Part shown: positions 1-12,732 of the stretch, piece after piece
Numbering within the stretch: position 1 is the stretch's first letter
Layout of the letters: every line of letters begins with the position of its first letter
Origin: Campylorhamphus procurvoides
Taxonomy: Eukaryota > Chordata > Aves > Passeriformes > Dendrocolaptidae
Direction of reading: 5' to 3'
NCBI GenBank assembly: GCA_013396655.1
Contig: WBMV01000270.1
Coordinates: 730,355 to 794,354, forward strand
Length of the DNA stretch: 64,000 nucleotides
Notes under the pieces: generated by a model
What the model was told of the DNA's origin: nothing
Databases searched by the model: none
What the model saw: the letters and a program-made list of their open reading frames with translations, nothing else
Program-made: the position numbers and the translations under genes

Positions 1-127
1 CTAAGGAAACAAAATTTAAAAAACAGCAAACTCAGCTCATTAAGGTATTACATGTAAAAGGTCCCCAAGCTTATAGTTAGTCCTTTAGTGCATGCAAAGA
101 TGCATGCAGATGCACACTCCCTTTTAC

Positions 128-295
128 CCAACTGATGAATCTCAGGAGACACTCCTTAACCATCCAGTTCCAATTCTTAATAATGTTTAGCAAGCTTGTT
201 TTCAAAGGCTTTGTATTCACTTTAAACCATCATTAAAATTTTTTTGAGTCCTCAGAGTTGCTTATCTGAACATAAAGGTTTTCATAGGTGTCAAT
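128..295 (-). pseudogene. DNAH11: DNAH11 pseudo-exon with tandem stops TAA-TGA
   Basis: An excellent acceptor (tctctctcttgctctag) is followed by IDTYENLYVQISNSED, then TAA (233-235) and TGA (230-232) exactly where human has Asp-Ser. In the same frame it continues [20 protein letters not shown] and [10 protein letters not shown] to a donor at 126-127. The flanking match is strong on both sides of the stops, so the reading frame is not in doubt. The gene continues beyond the left edge of the window. Confidence 0.88.
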
Positions 296-393
296 CTAGA
301 GCAAGAGAGAGAGAAATAAATACACATGCTCTTCCACCCCCACTCCCCATCCTCCACTAAATAGCCAGTTACTAAGACTAGTTGTTTTCTTGG

Positions 394-640
394 CTGCTCT
401 TTAAAAACTTTAATAGTAGGAGGCTGTTGAGAGACTTCACCAGTAAGAGGAATCTTTGTGGATGCTAAACCATGACCACAGAGAAGGAATTGCTTCATAT
501 ATTCAGACTGACTCTCCAGCCAAAGACACATGACAAGCAAGAGATCTTCTGTACTCCAGGGCTTTGGTGGCAACATATTCTATTCTACCCATTATTGCCT
601 GCTTGATTTCAGACAGCTCGAACATGTTGTCCATATCATT
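394..640 (-). pseudogene. DNAH11: DNAH11 pseudo-exon with both splice sites lost
   Basis: It reads NDMDNMFELSEIKQAIMGRI, then after a frameshift LWLESQSEYMKQFLLCGHGL and QQPPTIKVFKEQ, matching the human NDMDNMLGLAEV...LWVDDRAEFMKHFLLYGH...EQPPTLEQFKEQ. The length of 247 nt confirms a net frame change. The acceptor dinucleotide (641-642) is AA instead of AG, and the donor (392-393) is CC instead of GT. Confidence 0.88.
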
Positions 641-1255
641 TTAGGCATTAAACCAAAATTTTGTTACTTCAGTGTGACAGTAATACCAATTGGTTAAATT
701 TACACGCAGATGAAAGACTGGAATTTCATCCCTTTTCCCCAGAGATCTATTAAGAAGAAAAAATGTCATTCAGTCATCTGTTCCTATTTTGGGCTTACAT
801 TTCATTATATGAACATAAAACTAAACTGAACACACATCTTTGCAAGTTAATGAAACCTGAACTTTTCATGGACTACACATAATTCTGACCACCAGTATAA
901 TGGATGATCCCTTACTTGTCTAAGAGATTAAGTTTCTACTATGTGCAGATTTAGACACTTTAACATAGCACCCAAGGTGCAAGCTCATGGCACAGGAATC
1001 GAGAGATAAATATTCAAATAACTTTGGGTAAAATGGACAACTTCATTCTCATAGCTGCAGAAGTGATTGAAAGCATGAGTAAAGCTTCAGAAATTAAGGG
1101 CACTATGCCTCTACAAACTGCATAACTGAGAGAACAAACGAGGTTCAGGTTTTGAAAATTGATGCTACTAAATGAGTTTGCAAATAAAAATAAATTTCTT
1201 GCATCTTAAAATGAATTGGATTCACTATTTCCAAACACAAGAGAAGAAACTCTAC

Positions 1256-1591
1256 CTAGTAATGTTCTGATGCCAGGTGTGTTGCAACACTTTTCACCTG
1301 GGCAGACATTCAGAAAACATCACCCAGCAGTTCATCTACCAGGTCACAAAAGCCATCACTGGCCTCTTTATCCAGAGATGGTTTACACTGAATGTCTGGG
1401 CCATGAAGGATCATTTATTCATGCTTGAAAGACTGGAGCAGTCTTCAGACTTTCTTCTGTGTTCTCCAAAAAGATGAACTCATTATGGTGTCATATAAAC
1501 CATCCATACCCATCACAATGTCATCAATGTACTCTATATAAATCTTCCACAATGCTGAAGAGGAATCTGTTTCGAAGAGCTATAGATTTCC
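1256..1591 (-). pseudogene. DNAH11: DNAH11 pseudo-exon (WKIYIEYIDDIV...KPSLDKEA)
   Basis: The acceptor (cttatttag) and donor (TAG|gtagag) survive. The match reads NL-stop-LF, WKIYIEYIDDIV, ENTEESLKTAPVFQA, CKPSLDKEASDGFCDLVDEL and MSAQVKSVATHLA, following the human order without rearrangement. Lesions: TAG at 1580-1582 (human Lys), frame changes around TIMSS/ENTEE and after FQA, TGA at 1310-1312 immediately before MSAQ (human Arg), and TAG as the last codon (human Gln). The last is what a CAG-to-TAG transition would give. Confidence 0.9.
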
Positions 1592-2748
1592 CTAAATAAG
1601 CAAAAGAAGAAAAACAATTTTAAAGTATTTTAATATATGATTGGGTTAACATGTATCATAATTCAATATATCACTTTGTTTCAGTATTATTTTATATAAT
1701 TGATGTATATTGCAAAATAACAGTCTCTAATATTTCTTGTATCAACTGTACTCCTGGACCATGCTTTGGTCAGCATAGGAGACTCCTGAACCTTTTGGAA
1801 TCACAATTACAGTAGCTAAACTTAGTGCAAAGATGAAGACATGACTGCATCAAAAAGATGACAGATTGGCAGAAAAATATTGCACAACGTGGTAATTCTC
1901 ATGAAATACATCTTTTAAGAATACTTCTGCCTGTTCATTCTGCATAACTTTATCAGCCCTTGTTATATTTAACTAAATGTTAAAGAGACCTTTATTTTTA
2001 CCTTTTGATAAAACTACTGATATTTATATGAAAATATCAATAGTGTGAATAAAGATAGTAATACAAATAAAACCAGGTCTGAAACTGAATTAAACTGTTC
2101 TCCAAATAGAAACACTAAGGTTAATGTTGATAACTGACACAAAAATTTGTTGCAGTAGACACAGAAGCATGCCTTTTAACAAACCCAGCAAAAAATGGGG
2201 CAAAGAGACAAAACGAGAACCCTGCGTATGCATTCATGCCTTATTGAAGTTAAATTCCTTGACTCAGTCACTGTACAACAAATCACTTGTAGTCATGTAA
2301 TGCAGCAATTCATATTTAAGATAGTATAATCTGATTTAGCATTTATAAGTAAACTGATGAATTAAATGATCTATTGTATATTTTTAATTACACATATAAG
2401 GAAGGAATAATCACATTTCAAATCAAAATGATTTTATGATATATCTAGCATTTCTGTACAGATTCTCCAGCTGCAGAAATTACTTCAACAACATAGCTGA
2501 GTTACAGAAGTGAGACACCAGCACTATCATAACTGCAGCTCACACTCTCAATCTACAAACTTTTGAAAACACTAGTGCACTCAAATGCTGCTCAAAATTC
2601 CCTCATTTCCCTATCTATCTTCAAACATCAGTCTTGAAGAATTTTTGCAGCTTGTGTGATTACACAAAAAATTGAACAAAACATAAATGTGAAGTGTTAA
2701 TAGTCATATATTTAACACCCATATCACCACATCAAAATACTTGGCCAC

Positions 2749-3142
2749 CTTGAAGAGATGATGGATCTGGCAGCTACCTTCTTGTAGCATTTTGTAAATT
2801 TTAGCAAGCCTTTTTCCTTTGTCATCCACATATAACACAGCTTCTTTTTTACCTTCCCTGAAACAGACAGCATGGCCCATTCAAGTGCACATAATTCCCT
2901 GGATCGATCTAATACTGCCTGTTGATTGCTCAACTCTCTCTTCCAAATCACACAGTGGTGTTTTCACTTGCTTGATGCAGTCCCAGTAGGTTGTTGCCTG
3001 CCACATCTGTATTTCATCTGCTTCTTTTACCTGGTCATCAATAGTTCTCAGCTCTTCTACAATCAGAGGATATTCTATCTCTGGAGTAAGTCTGCATTGG
3101 CCTATTGTATAGCTAAGTGACAAGCTCAAGGTTTCTGATACA
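2749..3142 (-). pseudogene. DNAH11: DNAH11 pseudo-exon (EYPLIVEELRTIDDQ)
   Basis: This is the best preserved stretch of dynein stem in the window: EIEYPLIVEELRTIDDQVKE, later DLEERVEQS and, after frame changes, VDDKGKRLAKIYKMLQEG and IHHLFK. The first part (CIRNLELVT) is followed by TAG at 3113-3115 where human has Gln. A one-base insertion then sits just before EIEYPL, and a TGA and two compensating shifts occur around 2870-2890. The acceptor before 3142 appears lost (CG instead of AG). The donor AAG|gtggcc is intact and its phase fits the next block. Confidence 0.88.
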
Positions 3143-3503
3143 CGGTTCATGGGAAAGGACACAGGATAAAATCCCTCTCATCCCACGCATATTATGCACT
3201 TTGCTGAACAGAACAAAGGGAGATCTAAAGACTATGAAAGGGAAACCACACAGACCTTCAATGTCTCTGAACCCTGAGAGGTCCAGACTGGCAGCATGCC
3301 CAGGTATCTACTGCTCACCTGTAGCCAGCAGTGCAAGCTGAAGTGTAAGCTGTAGGTGGGATTCTGTTAGAAAAATATGCAATACTTCCCTTCAGCAACA
3401 GGGTAGCTTGAGCTATCTGTATGCTTACACATACACACACAAGTTGCAAGGAATGGGGGAAAAGAAATGAAAACACACATTAACATATCCCACCATAACA
3501 AAC

Positions 3504-3608
3504 CTTTGTGAAATTGTTCCTTTCCTCACATATAGCTAAAGAAGAATATGGAATGCTGGCTTGTTTCACCATCAAGAGATATTTCACCTCTCTCAATAAA
3601 GTCACTAC
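3504..3608 (-). pseudogene. DNAH11: DNAH11 exon remnant, still open (LREVKYLLM)
   Basis: Exactly 35 codons between a good acceptor (gttttag) and donor (AAG|gtttgt), with no stop and no length change: VVTLLREVKYLLMVKQASIP and onward to ERNNFTK. It aligns end to end with the human LVAVLREVKYLLMLKKSDIP...KRNTLLK. It is the only placed block with no visible lesion, and is best read as a short exon not yet hit. Confidence 0.85.
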
Positions 3609-3989
3609 CTAAAACAAAGGAAGAAAGTTTATCTTATATTTATATTTATTCTTTCAGAAGCCTCAACACAGTGAGTTTTGTTTACTTTACATTTAACCTC
3701 TCATAGAATACCTCTGATGACTAGAGTAAGAGAAAGTATACAGGAGATATCATTTAGTTAGTATTCAGCAATCTCGGTGTAGAAATTCAAGGGCTTTTTG
3801 AATTTTGAGAAATTAAAAGAACCCCAGCATTTTATAGGGTAGAAGCAGCTGTCATTATTATATTCCTTCATGTGTCTCTGGGGAAACTATTTACTACTGC
3901 AATAACCTTTTTTACTGTTTAAAGCAAGTACTCTTTTTCTGAGCAGATAAATGGCAAATAGATTTCCTTACTGGAAAATGAAGAGAACA

Positions 3990-4295
3990 AGTCTTACTGA
4001 GGAGTGGCTGAGGAGCTGGGGTTGTTCAGCCTGAAGAAAAGAAGCCCCGCGGAGACCTTATTGCTCTCTACAACACTCTGAAAGGAGGTTGTAGTGAGGG
4101 GGGTGTTGATCTGTTTTCCCAAGTAACAAGTGATAGGACAAGAGGAAATGGCCTCGGGTTCTGCCAGAGGCGGTTCAGATTGGATATTAGGAAGAATTTC
4201 TTGACTGAAAGGGTTGCCAAGCACTGAAACAGGCTTTCCGGGGAAGTGGTGGAGTCACCATCCCTCAGGATCTGCGAGGCAAAAAGCCACGCCTA
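3990..4295 (+). mobile_element. CR1 LINE fragment (end of ORF2 region)
   Basis: Matches the familiar CR1 end-of-ORF2 sequence: gctggggttgttcagcctg, then ttattgctctctacaac, aagtgataggacaagaggaa and attaggaagaatttctt. It lacks the terminal ATTCTATG repeats. It lies in an intron of the DNAH11 remnant. Confidence 0.9.
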
Positions 4296-4944
4296 ATCAG
4301 TTCTTTTCTTTTACTCACAGCAACTCATGAACAAACTTTGGTGAAAAGTTTTAGTTGCCCGTATTTTTCATTTTTAGATGAAATCCTGAGTATGCTGTCC
4401 ATTTTTAAGCTATCCATAGCTTTCCTAAGTTAAACTAGAGGATATAAGATGCATAAAACAAGTGAGAACACTGGACACAAAGTTTGTGGGGGAAAGGAGG
4501 CCATGCCCACCTTGCATGTTATGCCAATTTTCAACAGTTGGAACTGTTATTACTCAGTAATTTAATTCATGTGTGCCTAAAGCTTTCACAGGAACTTCCA
4601 TCTTTTGTGTTCCCACCTAAAAACATGTTTGTTGAAGGATCAGGACAAGAGGAAGTGACATGGAACAATTTTCAAATAACTTGGATATCTAAGTCCCCCC
4701 ACAGGTATCTTTGAAGGTCTTGTTCCTACAGAACAATAATGCTATTTATCTATTCCCAGGAGAAGTAGGACCAAGATGTCTGTATTTGTTCCTTCAGTTC
4801 TTCAGATCATTTAAGGTTTCCCAAGGTAATCAGCATATTTTTGTTAATGATTTAATTCTTTTTTTTCCCCCTTGCTTACTAGACTAGAAGTTAAGCCATT
4901 ATGAACTGACAAGAAAATAATCTTTTCTTTTCATATTGTTCAAC

Positions 4945-5083
4945 ATCTTTTTAATGTGTTCATCACATATATGTCTGCAGTTATCCGGTTCTTTGCCAAA
5001 TATTTTTAATGAAATATTGCAATTTGAGCTAAATAACCCCATGATGACAGGTTTTTTTAGAAACATTCCAAGATTGCTAAAAG
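4945..5083 (-). pseudogene. DNAH11: DNAH11 pseudo-exon (FLKKPVIM...CDEHIKK)
   Basis: It begins LLAI, loses one base (TTT to TT), then continues GMFLKKPVIMGLFSSN and later CRHICDEHIKK, matching the human LLTIFGNFLEKPVVMEIFS and KQLYNEHMK. The two bases before the expected exon start read AT instead of AG; an AG a few bases further in would give the wrong phase. The 3' boundary is not clear, so the left coordinate is approximate. Confidence 0.8.
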
Positions 5084-5385
5084 ATTGAAAAGAAAATAAA
5101 AAGAAAAAAAGCCCAAACAGCAAAGCAAGGATTAGAGCTCTCTTTCTTTAATACTCTCAACATGAAATCTCATCCAAAATGTTTCTGAAGTACAAGGATT
5201 GGAACTGTATGAAGCTATACTGTTAGTATGTGTCATGTGCTATCAACAGACCACATATTTGCAAATATGCACAACAGAAGAATTCTAGAATGCTGAAGAA
5301 TGGCAGATTAGCTCTGATCCCAGGAAGGCTGGAACTAGGCTTTCCAGACCCAGGCATATATCCCACACTCTAGATACTTTCCAAA

Positions 5386-5455
5386 TCACAGAATCCTTTG
5401 AGTTGGAAGAGACCCACGAAGATCATTGAATCCAACTCTAAAGTGAAATCCTACC
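5386..5455 (-). mobile_element. CR1 3' tail fragment
   Basis: Reverse-complement CR1 terminus: atcacagaatcctttgagtt, then ggaagagacccacgaagatc and attgaatccaact. About 70 bases. Confidence 0.8.
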
Positions 5456-5989
5456 CTGCAATTTTCTAACTTGTGTGTTTTCTTCACTTTTTGCCAGATA
5501 TATCCTGTCTCATAAGTCACTAGTCTCTTCCTCTTAAGTCTCACACAAACTAAAAGTTTTAATTGCAANATGACCAAAAAAGTGGCAAGGAGAAGTGATT
5601 TCTCTAAGGATAAGTTGCCTTCCATTCCTGTTGCTATATTTAAAGTTAAGAAAAGTTATCTGCCTTTTGCAAGAGCAGATATAATACTGTATGTATCTGA
5701 AATCAGTGAGAAAATAAGTTTGGAAAGGAACAGGGTGAATATTAAATGCAAGACACTCATTTAATTGCTAACAATGCCAAAAGTTGCGACCTAAGGAAAA
5801 TTCGTTTACTCAAAAATAGTAATTAAATATTCATTATTACTACCTTATACTTACCACAACTAATTTGCAATACTTTAACACAGTTTGAGTGTGATGGATA
5901 CAATGTCTTATAAATGTATATCTAAAAGGGACTTCATGTATAATTATTTCACATCCGTGCCCCGAGATGAGGTTTGCTATACCTATGCC

Positions 5990-6420
5990 ATTTGCAAGAG
6001 AGGATTTTCTAGCCCTCCCTGACTTTTTCAATAATGAAGAGCCTGTCACCTCCCTAAGAAATCTGTTCCAGCAATTCATTATGCTTGGCATAAACTGGTT
6101 TCCCAGTCATCAGTCTTGAACTTTTTACACTTTAAATTAAGTTCATTATATTCTGGATGTAGAGAATAGATTATTTCCTTCCCGTACGCAGAAATCTTTC
6201 ATTTATTTGAAGATTTATGCCTATTCCCTCTTTTCCCCTTCAGCCTCAATGACTATTAAAAGATGCTCTTTCCTGGAGACCAATGCTTATACCTGAGTAC
6301 AATACTCCACTAAGAGGCCTCATCAAGGGTGACTGAAATGTGAGATTTCTCCTTGTGGCCTTCAGGTCAACCACACATTTGAACATTTACACACTTGCCT
6401 CTTTCTTAATAATATGACCT
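5990..6420 (-). mobile_element. Old, diverged CR1-like fragment
   Basis: The sequence follows the reverse complement of an older CR1 3' region: ctgttccagcaattcatt, then aagtacaatactccac-like sequence and gaggcctcatcaagggtga. It is much more diverged than the other CR1 copies here, and the boundaries are approximate. Confidence 0.45.
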
Positions 6421-6916
6421 CATTTACTCATGGTTTACATACAACTCCTAAATCATATTTTGAAGAACTGTTTCGAGTCAATTATTTCCTATGTTACATT
6501 TAAATTATCCCTGTGCAAGAATAACACATACTACTGCAGAAACATGCTTCAACTACCCAGCTATATGCTACACTGGATAGAGAGCCTGGAAGCACCTGCC
6601 ATCCTTGGATTCTCTGAGCCTCATGCAGACAAGTGCAAAATACAGAACACTTGTGAGTTGAAAATCTCTGTTTCTTTGATTTACAGTTTAGATCTGGCCT
6701 TAGCTATTGGTTAACTTCTGGAAAGAACTTGTATTCAGAAAATCATTAAAGCAAGCATGAAATCATAGCACACAGTTTGATTCCCAGATGAAATACTCTA
6801 AGTCAGTATTCCAAGGCATTCAATTCACAAACAGCTTAACTAAAGTATAACTTAAGCAATGCACAAAGCTGTTGTCCTAGTAATAAATGAACAGTTTCAT
6901 GTGTATGGTTACTGAC

Positions 6917-7033
6917 TTTGAAAATGGATTCTCAACTAGAATAGTCAAGGAATCCTATACAAAGCACAGAGGCAAAGCATCCGTCAAGATCCAGGATTTT
7001 GGCTTTAAATTCAGTATAACCATCTTCAAAGTC
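6917..7033 (-). pseudogene. DNAH11: DNAH11 exon with a single in-frame TGA
   Basis: A 117-nt (39-codon) exon with good splice sites (tttacag acceptor, AAA|gtcagt donor) and no length change. It reads DFEDGYTEFKAKILDLDG... and aligns without gaps to the human exon (EFESDYVAFKSKTLEFD...). At 6932-6934 the codon is TGA where human has Leu, followed by ESIFK at the exon end. One point change therefore breaks an otherwise recognizable exon. Confidence 0.88.
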
Positions 7034-10000
7034 CTGTAAAGTTATTAAAAAAAGAGTATAAAATGCATGTATTTTCAATGGAAGAAGAATGTAATGGGTG
7101 GCACATGGTACTGCTAAATACATAGCTCACCTCTGTCACTGAACAAACTTCTGAGATTTTCAAGTACTTTTAACTGATGAGCAGCGATCAATGCTCTTAA
7201 TAGTGACACTTGTTTTTTGTTCTTTTTTTGCATAAACTGAGTTAGGAACTGAAGTGTTTGCTTAGCAATACAGATTAATTTTAAGTAACAGTGTAAGATA
7301 TATGTGTGTGTACCAGTGTAAAATCAATACATATGTGTACAAGTCACACCTTTGTTTAGGAAGCTTAGCAAGAGAGATAGGGATCTATATTGCTCCTTAC
7401 TTTTACGCTGTTTCATCCTGTTAACTCTTCTGCTAAATAAAGAACTTCTCAACAAGTTTTTAGAAGCTAAAATGGTCTCTGTGTATTATCATTCAACAGG
7501 TTATTATGAGCATCAAATTTCAGTTGCTCAAATACTTGAAGTCAACTCACTCAGTAAACAATATCTTTTGACTCTGAATCATTGTTACATTTAATTAGAT
7601 TATCTTAATCCACAACTACCACATATATTAGGCAACTAAACAACAGTCATTTTTCTATAGCACTTTCTTAATACTCAAGGTAATTAACCATGTCCATACA
7701 TGAGCACTTAGGAAAAATCTTATCAGAGCAGAAAGCAGGGTGCATATTAATGCAGGCTCATGCTGGCTGTAACGGGAGAGCTCCAGCACCTTCTGCTTTG
7801 TTCCATGAGCAACACAAACAACATGTAACATGTACATGCAAAGTTATATTTGTTACTTTGCTTAGTATGTTAAACATTAATAATCGCTGAGATTTTTTTT
7901 TTCTTTGCAGCTTGTCTGCACCCCTTTTCTATTCAGAGTCAAATAAACAAACAGAAGTACCGGGAGCCAAGGTTGAAATTGGAATAAAATCCAGCATCTT
8001 TGGATAGACTTATCAAATTAACTTGTTTATTTAAGAATCTTCTTCCTTTCTAACCTCCTTCACCACTCAACTAACATGGATTTTGCTTGTTTGCTTGTTT
8101 GTTTCAAACATGCTGTACAAGCCCAAACATATACACATTTATAAAATCCATGACAGGATGAACTACTGCCCTTCTTCAAGGCAAATAAAGAAATTCAGAT
8201 TTAGTTCTGTGATCAAGTGTGATACTCTTTTAAAAATACATATATTTAACTGAGGAGGAAACCATCTAAGACAGTAAGTCTGAGAAGCCCACATTTGTGC
8301 CCTGAAAGCTAAACACCTTTTGAACCTCTTTCAGATCAGACCCTGCCCCCAGTCACACCATAAACCAGAACATTGCTCTGTTCTGGTTTTTAGGCAATTC
8401 CATTCACATTTTAACCCAACACGTACCTGACTATCCAGAGGCAAATAAAACTTGTTTCTTGGAAATATGTGGACATTATCCACATATAATACACTTAACA
8501 GCATGAACTTTGAAGCTTCTGAGAAAAAATTAGATATGACAGCTATTGTTTGATAAAGCTCCTGACTAGTATTGTCAAATCCAAAGGTAAATAGTTTCTG
8601 AAGAACCCAGAAAGCAAAGACTTTAGCAGTGACAGTAAATCCAGCACAGTAATTGGTGCTTGGTATTTCACTTGTACTTCTGCTGTCAACACTAAGACTG
8701 CATTCATGAGAGAGAGTGGTTCAAACTTGAAAACTAATACTCAGTGACTGTGCTTTACTCAAAAATAAGCTGTAAAGTCAGCAAACCTACAACACAGAAG
8801 GCTCATTCAGAAGTGTGCTAAAAAGGCTGCTTTTGTCCTAAGCCAGTCAAGCCACTAAGGAAGGATTCAGATCCTCTCACAGTCTACATCTGACCAAATA
8901 CGATAATTGCTGTACCTTACCTAGCAGCTTAAAACTGCTATTCAAGTAACTCGCCAACATTTATGTTTATACACTGAGGAGACACATAATCCTCCATAGA
9001 GGTAAAGGCAAAACCAGGTCAACAATACACACACACCTGAGAAGGGGTGTCTTGAAACCACATCTCCCACAAAGATGCCTCAAAGCATCCTGCTGCCTCA
9101 GGAGGAGTAAAAAGGCAGCAGTAGGTCACTACTGCCACTCACTTCTCTTTTCTGAGGCAGCTTTGTAGCTTTGTGCAGGGATTAGCAGGAATTTACTGTG
9201 AATTGTAAGGGATTTTATCAGGAACAATGAAATTTAGAAGTACAGTATAGGGAGTCCTGACCTTAAGACATGGGAAGCTTTGCTATGGATTTGAAAGCAG
9301 TACCAGGATTTTAGTCCAAAGGCATTAACAACTTTCCAGGGCTTCTGCATGAACTAAACATGTACCATTCATCTAGTATAGATCTGGTTTACAACCATTC
9401 CTCTGGGGTTTTAATTTTGTAGATTAAGTCCTATACTTGTCAGACAAATCCGTATGTACACAGAGAATATATTTCCTACCCCATTTAATGGAACAGTAAA
9501 TCTCTATATTCTGCTAATAATAACTATTAATATATATTTAATTATACTTTTATTGCTTTATTATTTTTAATTTGTTATTTCAACAACTTTAATATTTAGA
9601 ACTGTTTCAGAAAATGTCCCTGTTTAAATAATACTGTATCCAAAATATGCATTCCACATACATGCAGCACTCTTTTTGCTTAACACTCTGCCAAAATTGT
9701 GGCACAGCAGGCCCGTGCTCCTGAAGGCCAGCAAAGCTTATACCTGCAGGGAGGTTGAGCCCATTTTCGCATAGTCTACATCTGGACAAACCCAGCAAGC
9801 ATGTGGGTACACAGGTGCCAGGAGCACAGGGAACTAGAAGGGACACAGCTAGGAGAATCCCTTTTTGGACCAGGATAGTGAAGAACAGTCATCACAGGGC
9901 ACCCACTACATCTGCACCTGGGGCTGTGGCACACAGCTGCGAGGGGGAAGACCTGGCTTTACCAGCCTCTTCACTTCAAAAGGAATTTAATCAATATATC

Positions 10001-10879
10001 CCTGCTCCCAAAAATGGTGTCCTGCTCCACGAAGCCGCAGGGTAAAAAGGAAGAAGAGGCAGAATTTGCCCGCCCTCCTGCCAGCCAAGTGCTCTAGCCA
10101 GCCAACTACATAATACTGTAGGGTACTTCTTAATTGAATTTGTGCTTAAAGTGGATTAAATCCTTCAGAAAACATAATTTTCCAAACTCATAGACACTTA
10201 TAACTATAAATAAACACCAAATTTTGAAAATCAACAACAACAAAAAAAGTGTCTACAAAAAGAACACCAATAAATATTCTTTTTTATCGGAGTGACATAC
10301 TATGACTGTTGGTGAGCAGAGTAAGGAATTATTTTGGCTATTATTGCAAGACATTGCCATAAACCAGCAATTAAAAAACCTTCTCTATTTCTTGAGTAAA
10401 ATCAACTGATTTTGTATTTATGACAGAACTGCATATAAACTACACCCTAACACTCAGGGAAAAAAGATATACTGACTGTCAGTTCTGTATATTATATGGG
10501 AATCATTAACTTCTTTTTTTTTAATTTTGGGCAATATTGATGAGGTATTTTGGTTCACTTTATCCAAAATTATTTTATTCACTCAAATTCTTTGCAAAAT
10601 CCATCTGAATGTTTCTCTGCAAGTGGCACTTCTAAATAATTCTGTCACCAGATCATGAAAAAGCATCCAGAAATCTATTCTTGAGAAAATTAATTTCTGG
10701 TTTGAAGAAGAAATGGTAGACACCAAACTCAGCTGTAGTGGAAGCCTATTTTGTGCTTAGTTCCATTCAGCACTGTAGAATTCAAAGTATCACAACCATC
10801 AAGTTTACAGATACTTTTAAATAACCAAGGTAATAATAGTACAAATGTCTGTATACTGGGCGCAATAATACCATGTTAC

Positions 10880-11007
10880 TGTAATCTGAAAGACCACATA
10901 TTCTCTTTCTGAAGAGCTTTCCAGAAACTGTTCATTCTGCAGACTTTGAGCTTACCCACGTCCAGTTTTTCAGCTTTTGAAATTCCAATGTATTAATCAA
11001 AATTGTC
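10880..11007 (-). pseudogene. DNAH11: DNAH11 pseudo-exon (DNF.../LEFQKLK)
   Basis: It reads D-N-F-D-stop and then, after a one-base shift, LEFQKLK, corresponding to the human DIFATTLEFEKLE. A third frame resembles the following segment, with a TAA in it. The stop at 10993-10995 is direct. The expected acceptor position (11008-11009) reads TG instead of AG. The downstream limit is approximate. Confidence 0.6.
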
Positions 11008-12732
11008 CAGATTAAATAAATAAAAATTAATTAACCTCTACAAAACAAAACCAGTAACATCTCAGTGTCTGAGATGGTTTTTGCCATTTGACCTTCTCCC
11101 TTCAGGTTTGGCAGAATGAACAGTTAAAATCTGTTCCACCTTAAATAATTAATATGAAGAAAAAAAAAGGTGGGGGAGCAATAGGTAATTCCAGCAGGGG
11201 TTTATCCTGGTTGACTCACTTATAGGATTAAAACACAAGTGGCAATGAATTATCCCATAGAACATGCACACTTAACTTCATTTCAATTTCATCAGATTAA
11301 GTTAAAAAAAAAGATGAAAAAGAGCAAGCACTCCTAAACACATACTTTCATGTATAAGCACATGGTTTATTATAATAACAGAAAATGTTGCTATGAAAAT
11401 TAAACTTAAATCTTTCCCAGAGGAGTAAAATTGAACCTGTTTTAACCTCTTGTGTAATATGTGCCAAATTAATTTCTATGTTCTCTGATCTCACTTGAAT
11501 TAAGTAATTGTTTTATGCCCCAAAGGGATGAAAATAACTGTTTCTTTGTGTGGTTAGAAATAAGGAACACCTAGGAACTGGGTTCCCCAGGCAGACTCCT
11601 AGTGGCCTGTAGACACCTCAACCCACTATTATGACCTACACAGATTTCTCTCAGCTGTCCCCTCACCCCAAAGGGACCTGCTGGCACAGAGCTTTTTTAA
11701 AATGCAGTCATGACATCAGTTATAAAGTTACTTTTCCTTTTACCTATAAATACAAAACACAATATGTATTCTCTTTTAAAATTATCTCTAATCTAGTTAT
11801 TATTTCATAACGCAACACTCACTTCACCAAAGTATGCTCTGCCTGTTCAGCTAGACTGACCTCATCTATCCCTTTTTGTACAGTGAACATTCAGGAAATA
11901 CCACAGTAAAGGGACTTTCTTCCTCCTCATAAAAGTGATACTCGAAATTTATTCACCTGTTTGCTGTAACACTGCTATAGCCTTTGGGCATTAATTCCCA
12001 CGTAGCATATATTGTGCCAACAAATACAGAAGTGCCAATATGAGTCCTCCTAATTTTTATCATTTAGTAAATTAGCAGAAGAGTGCTTCCCCAGCTCCAG
12101 AATAAAACCTAGCACACATGCATAAGTAATGTATAATTCTATTTCCTGACCAACAAAAATGCTCCAGAACAGTGAAACCTACAGAATATCTTTACTTGCC
12201 AACATTTAAAATTGCTCCTATTCCCAGCAGTACTGTTGGTTTCAGTGGAAGCATGGGGAAAGCTTCTTGATGACATAAGGACAGAAAATGCATCAAGGCA
12301 GTTCATTCACAGCTTGTTTGCAAACCCCACATTTTACTGATGTGTGTAGGTCTTACCAGCATTTTGCAACTCATAAAAGGAAATACCTACCAAGAAAAGA
12401 GACAGCAAACTTATACCAACAGGAGGATGTAAGAAGCAACAACCCAACCTGAAAAGCTTATATGGGTTCTGCAAAATTTTCTTTCATTCGACAAGCATAT
12501 TTCATTCTTAAATACACAGCATGTGAATGGCATGGTTGATGACTAATTATTCAGCTCAACTTCAAATTTAGTAATCTAATATTGGTGGACAGTATCTATA
12601 CTATAACTATGGTGTTTATTGGGCAACTAACAGACAGATAAAATCTACACCTTTTTTTGGTGGCGTCCTGTATATCAACTAACATTTATTTATTAGGTAC
12701 TTATGTGGTTTACAACCCTTACTTGAAGCTAC

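Noticed and set aside
10630..10715. Minus-strand string LIFSRID...FLDA resembling the dynein LVFCRFDKFLD segment
   Set aside because: It lies downstream of the block at 10880-11007, which encodes the next part of the protein, so the transcript order would be wrong. The match also needs a frame change in the middle.
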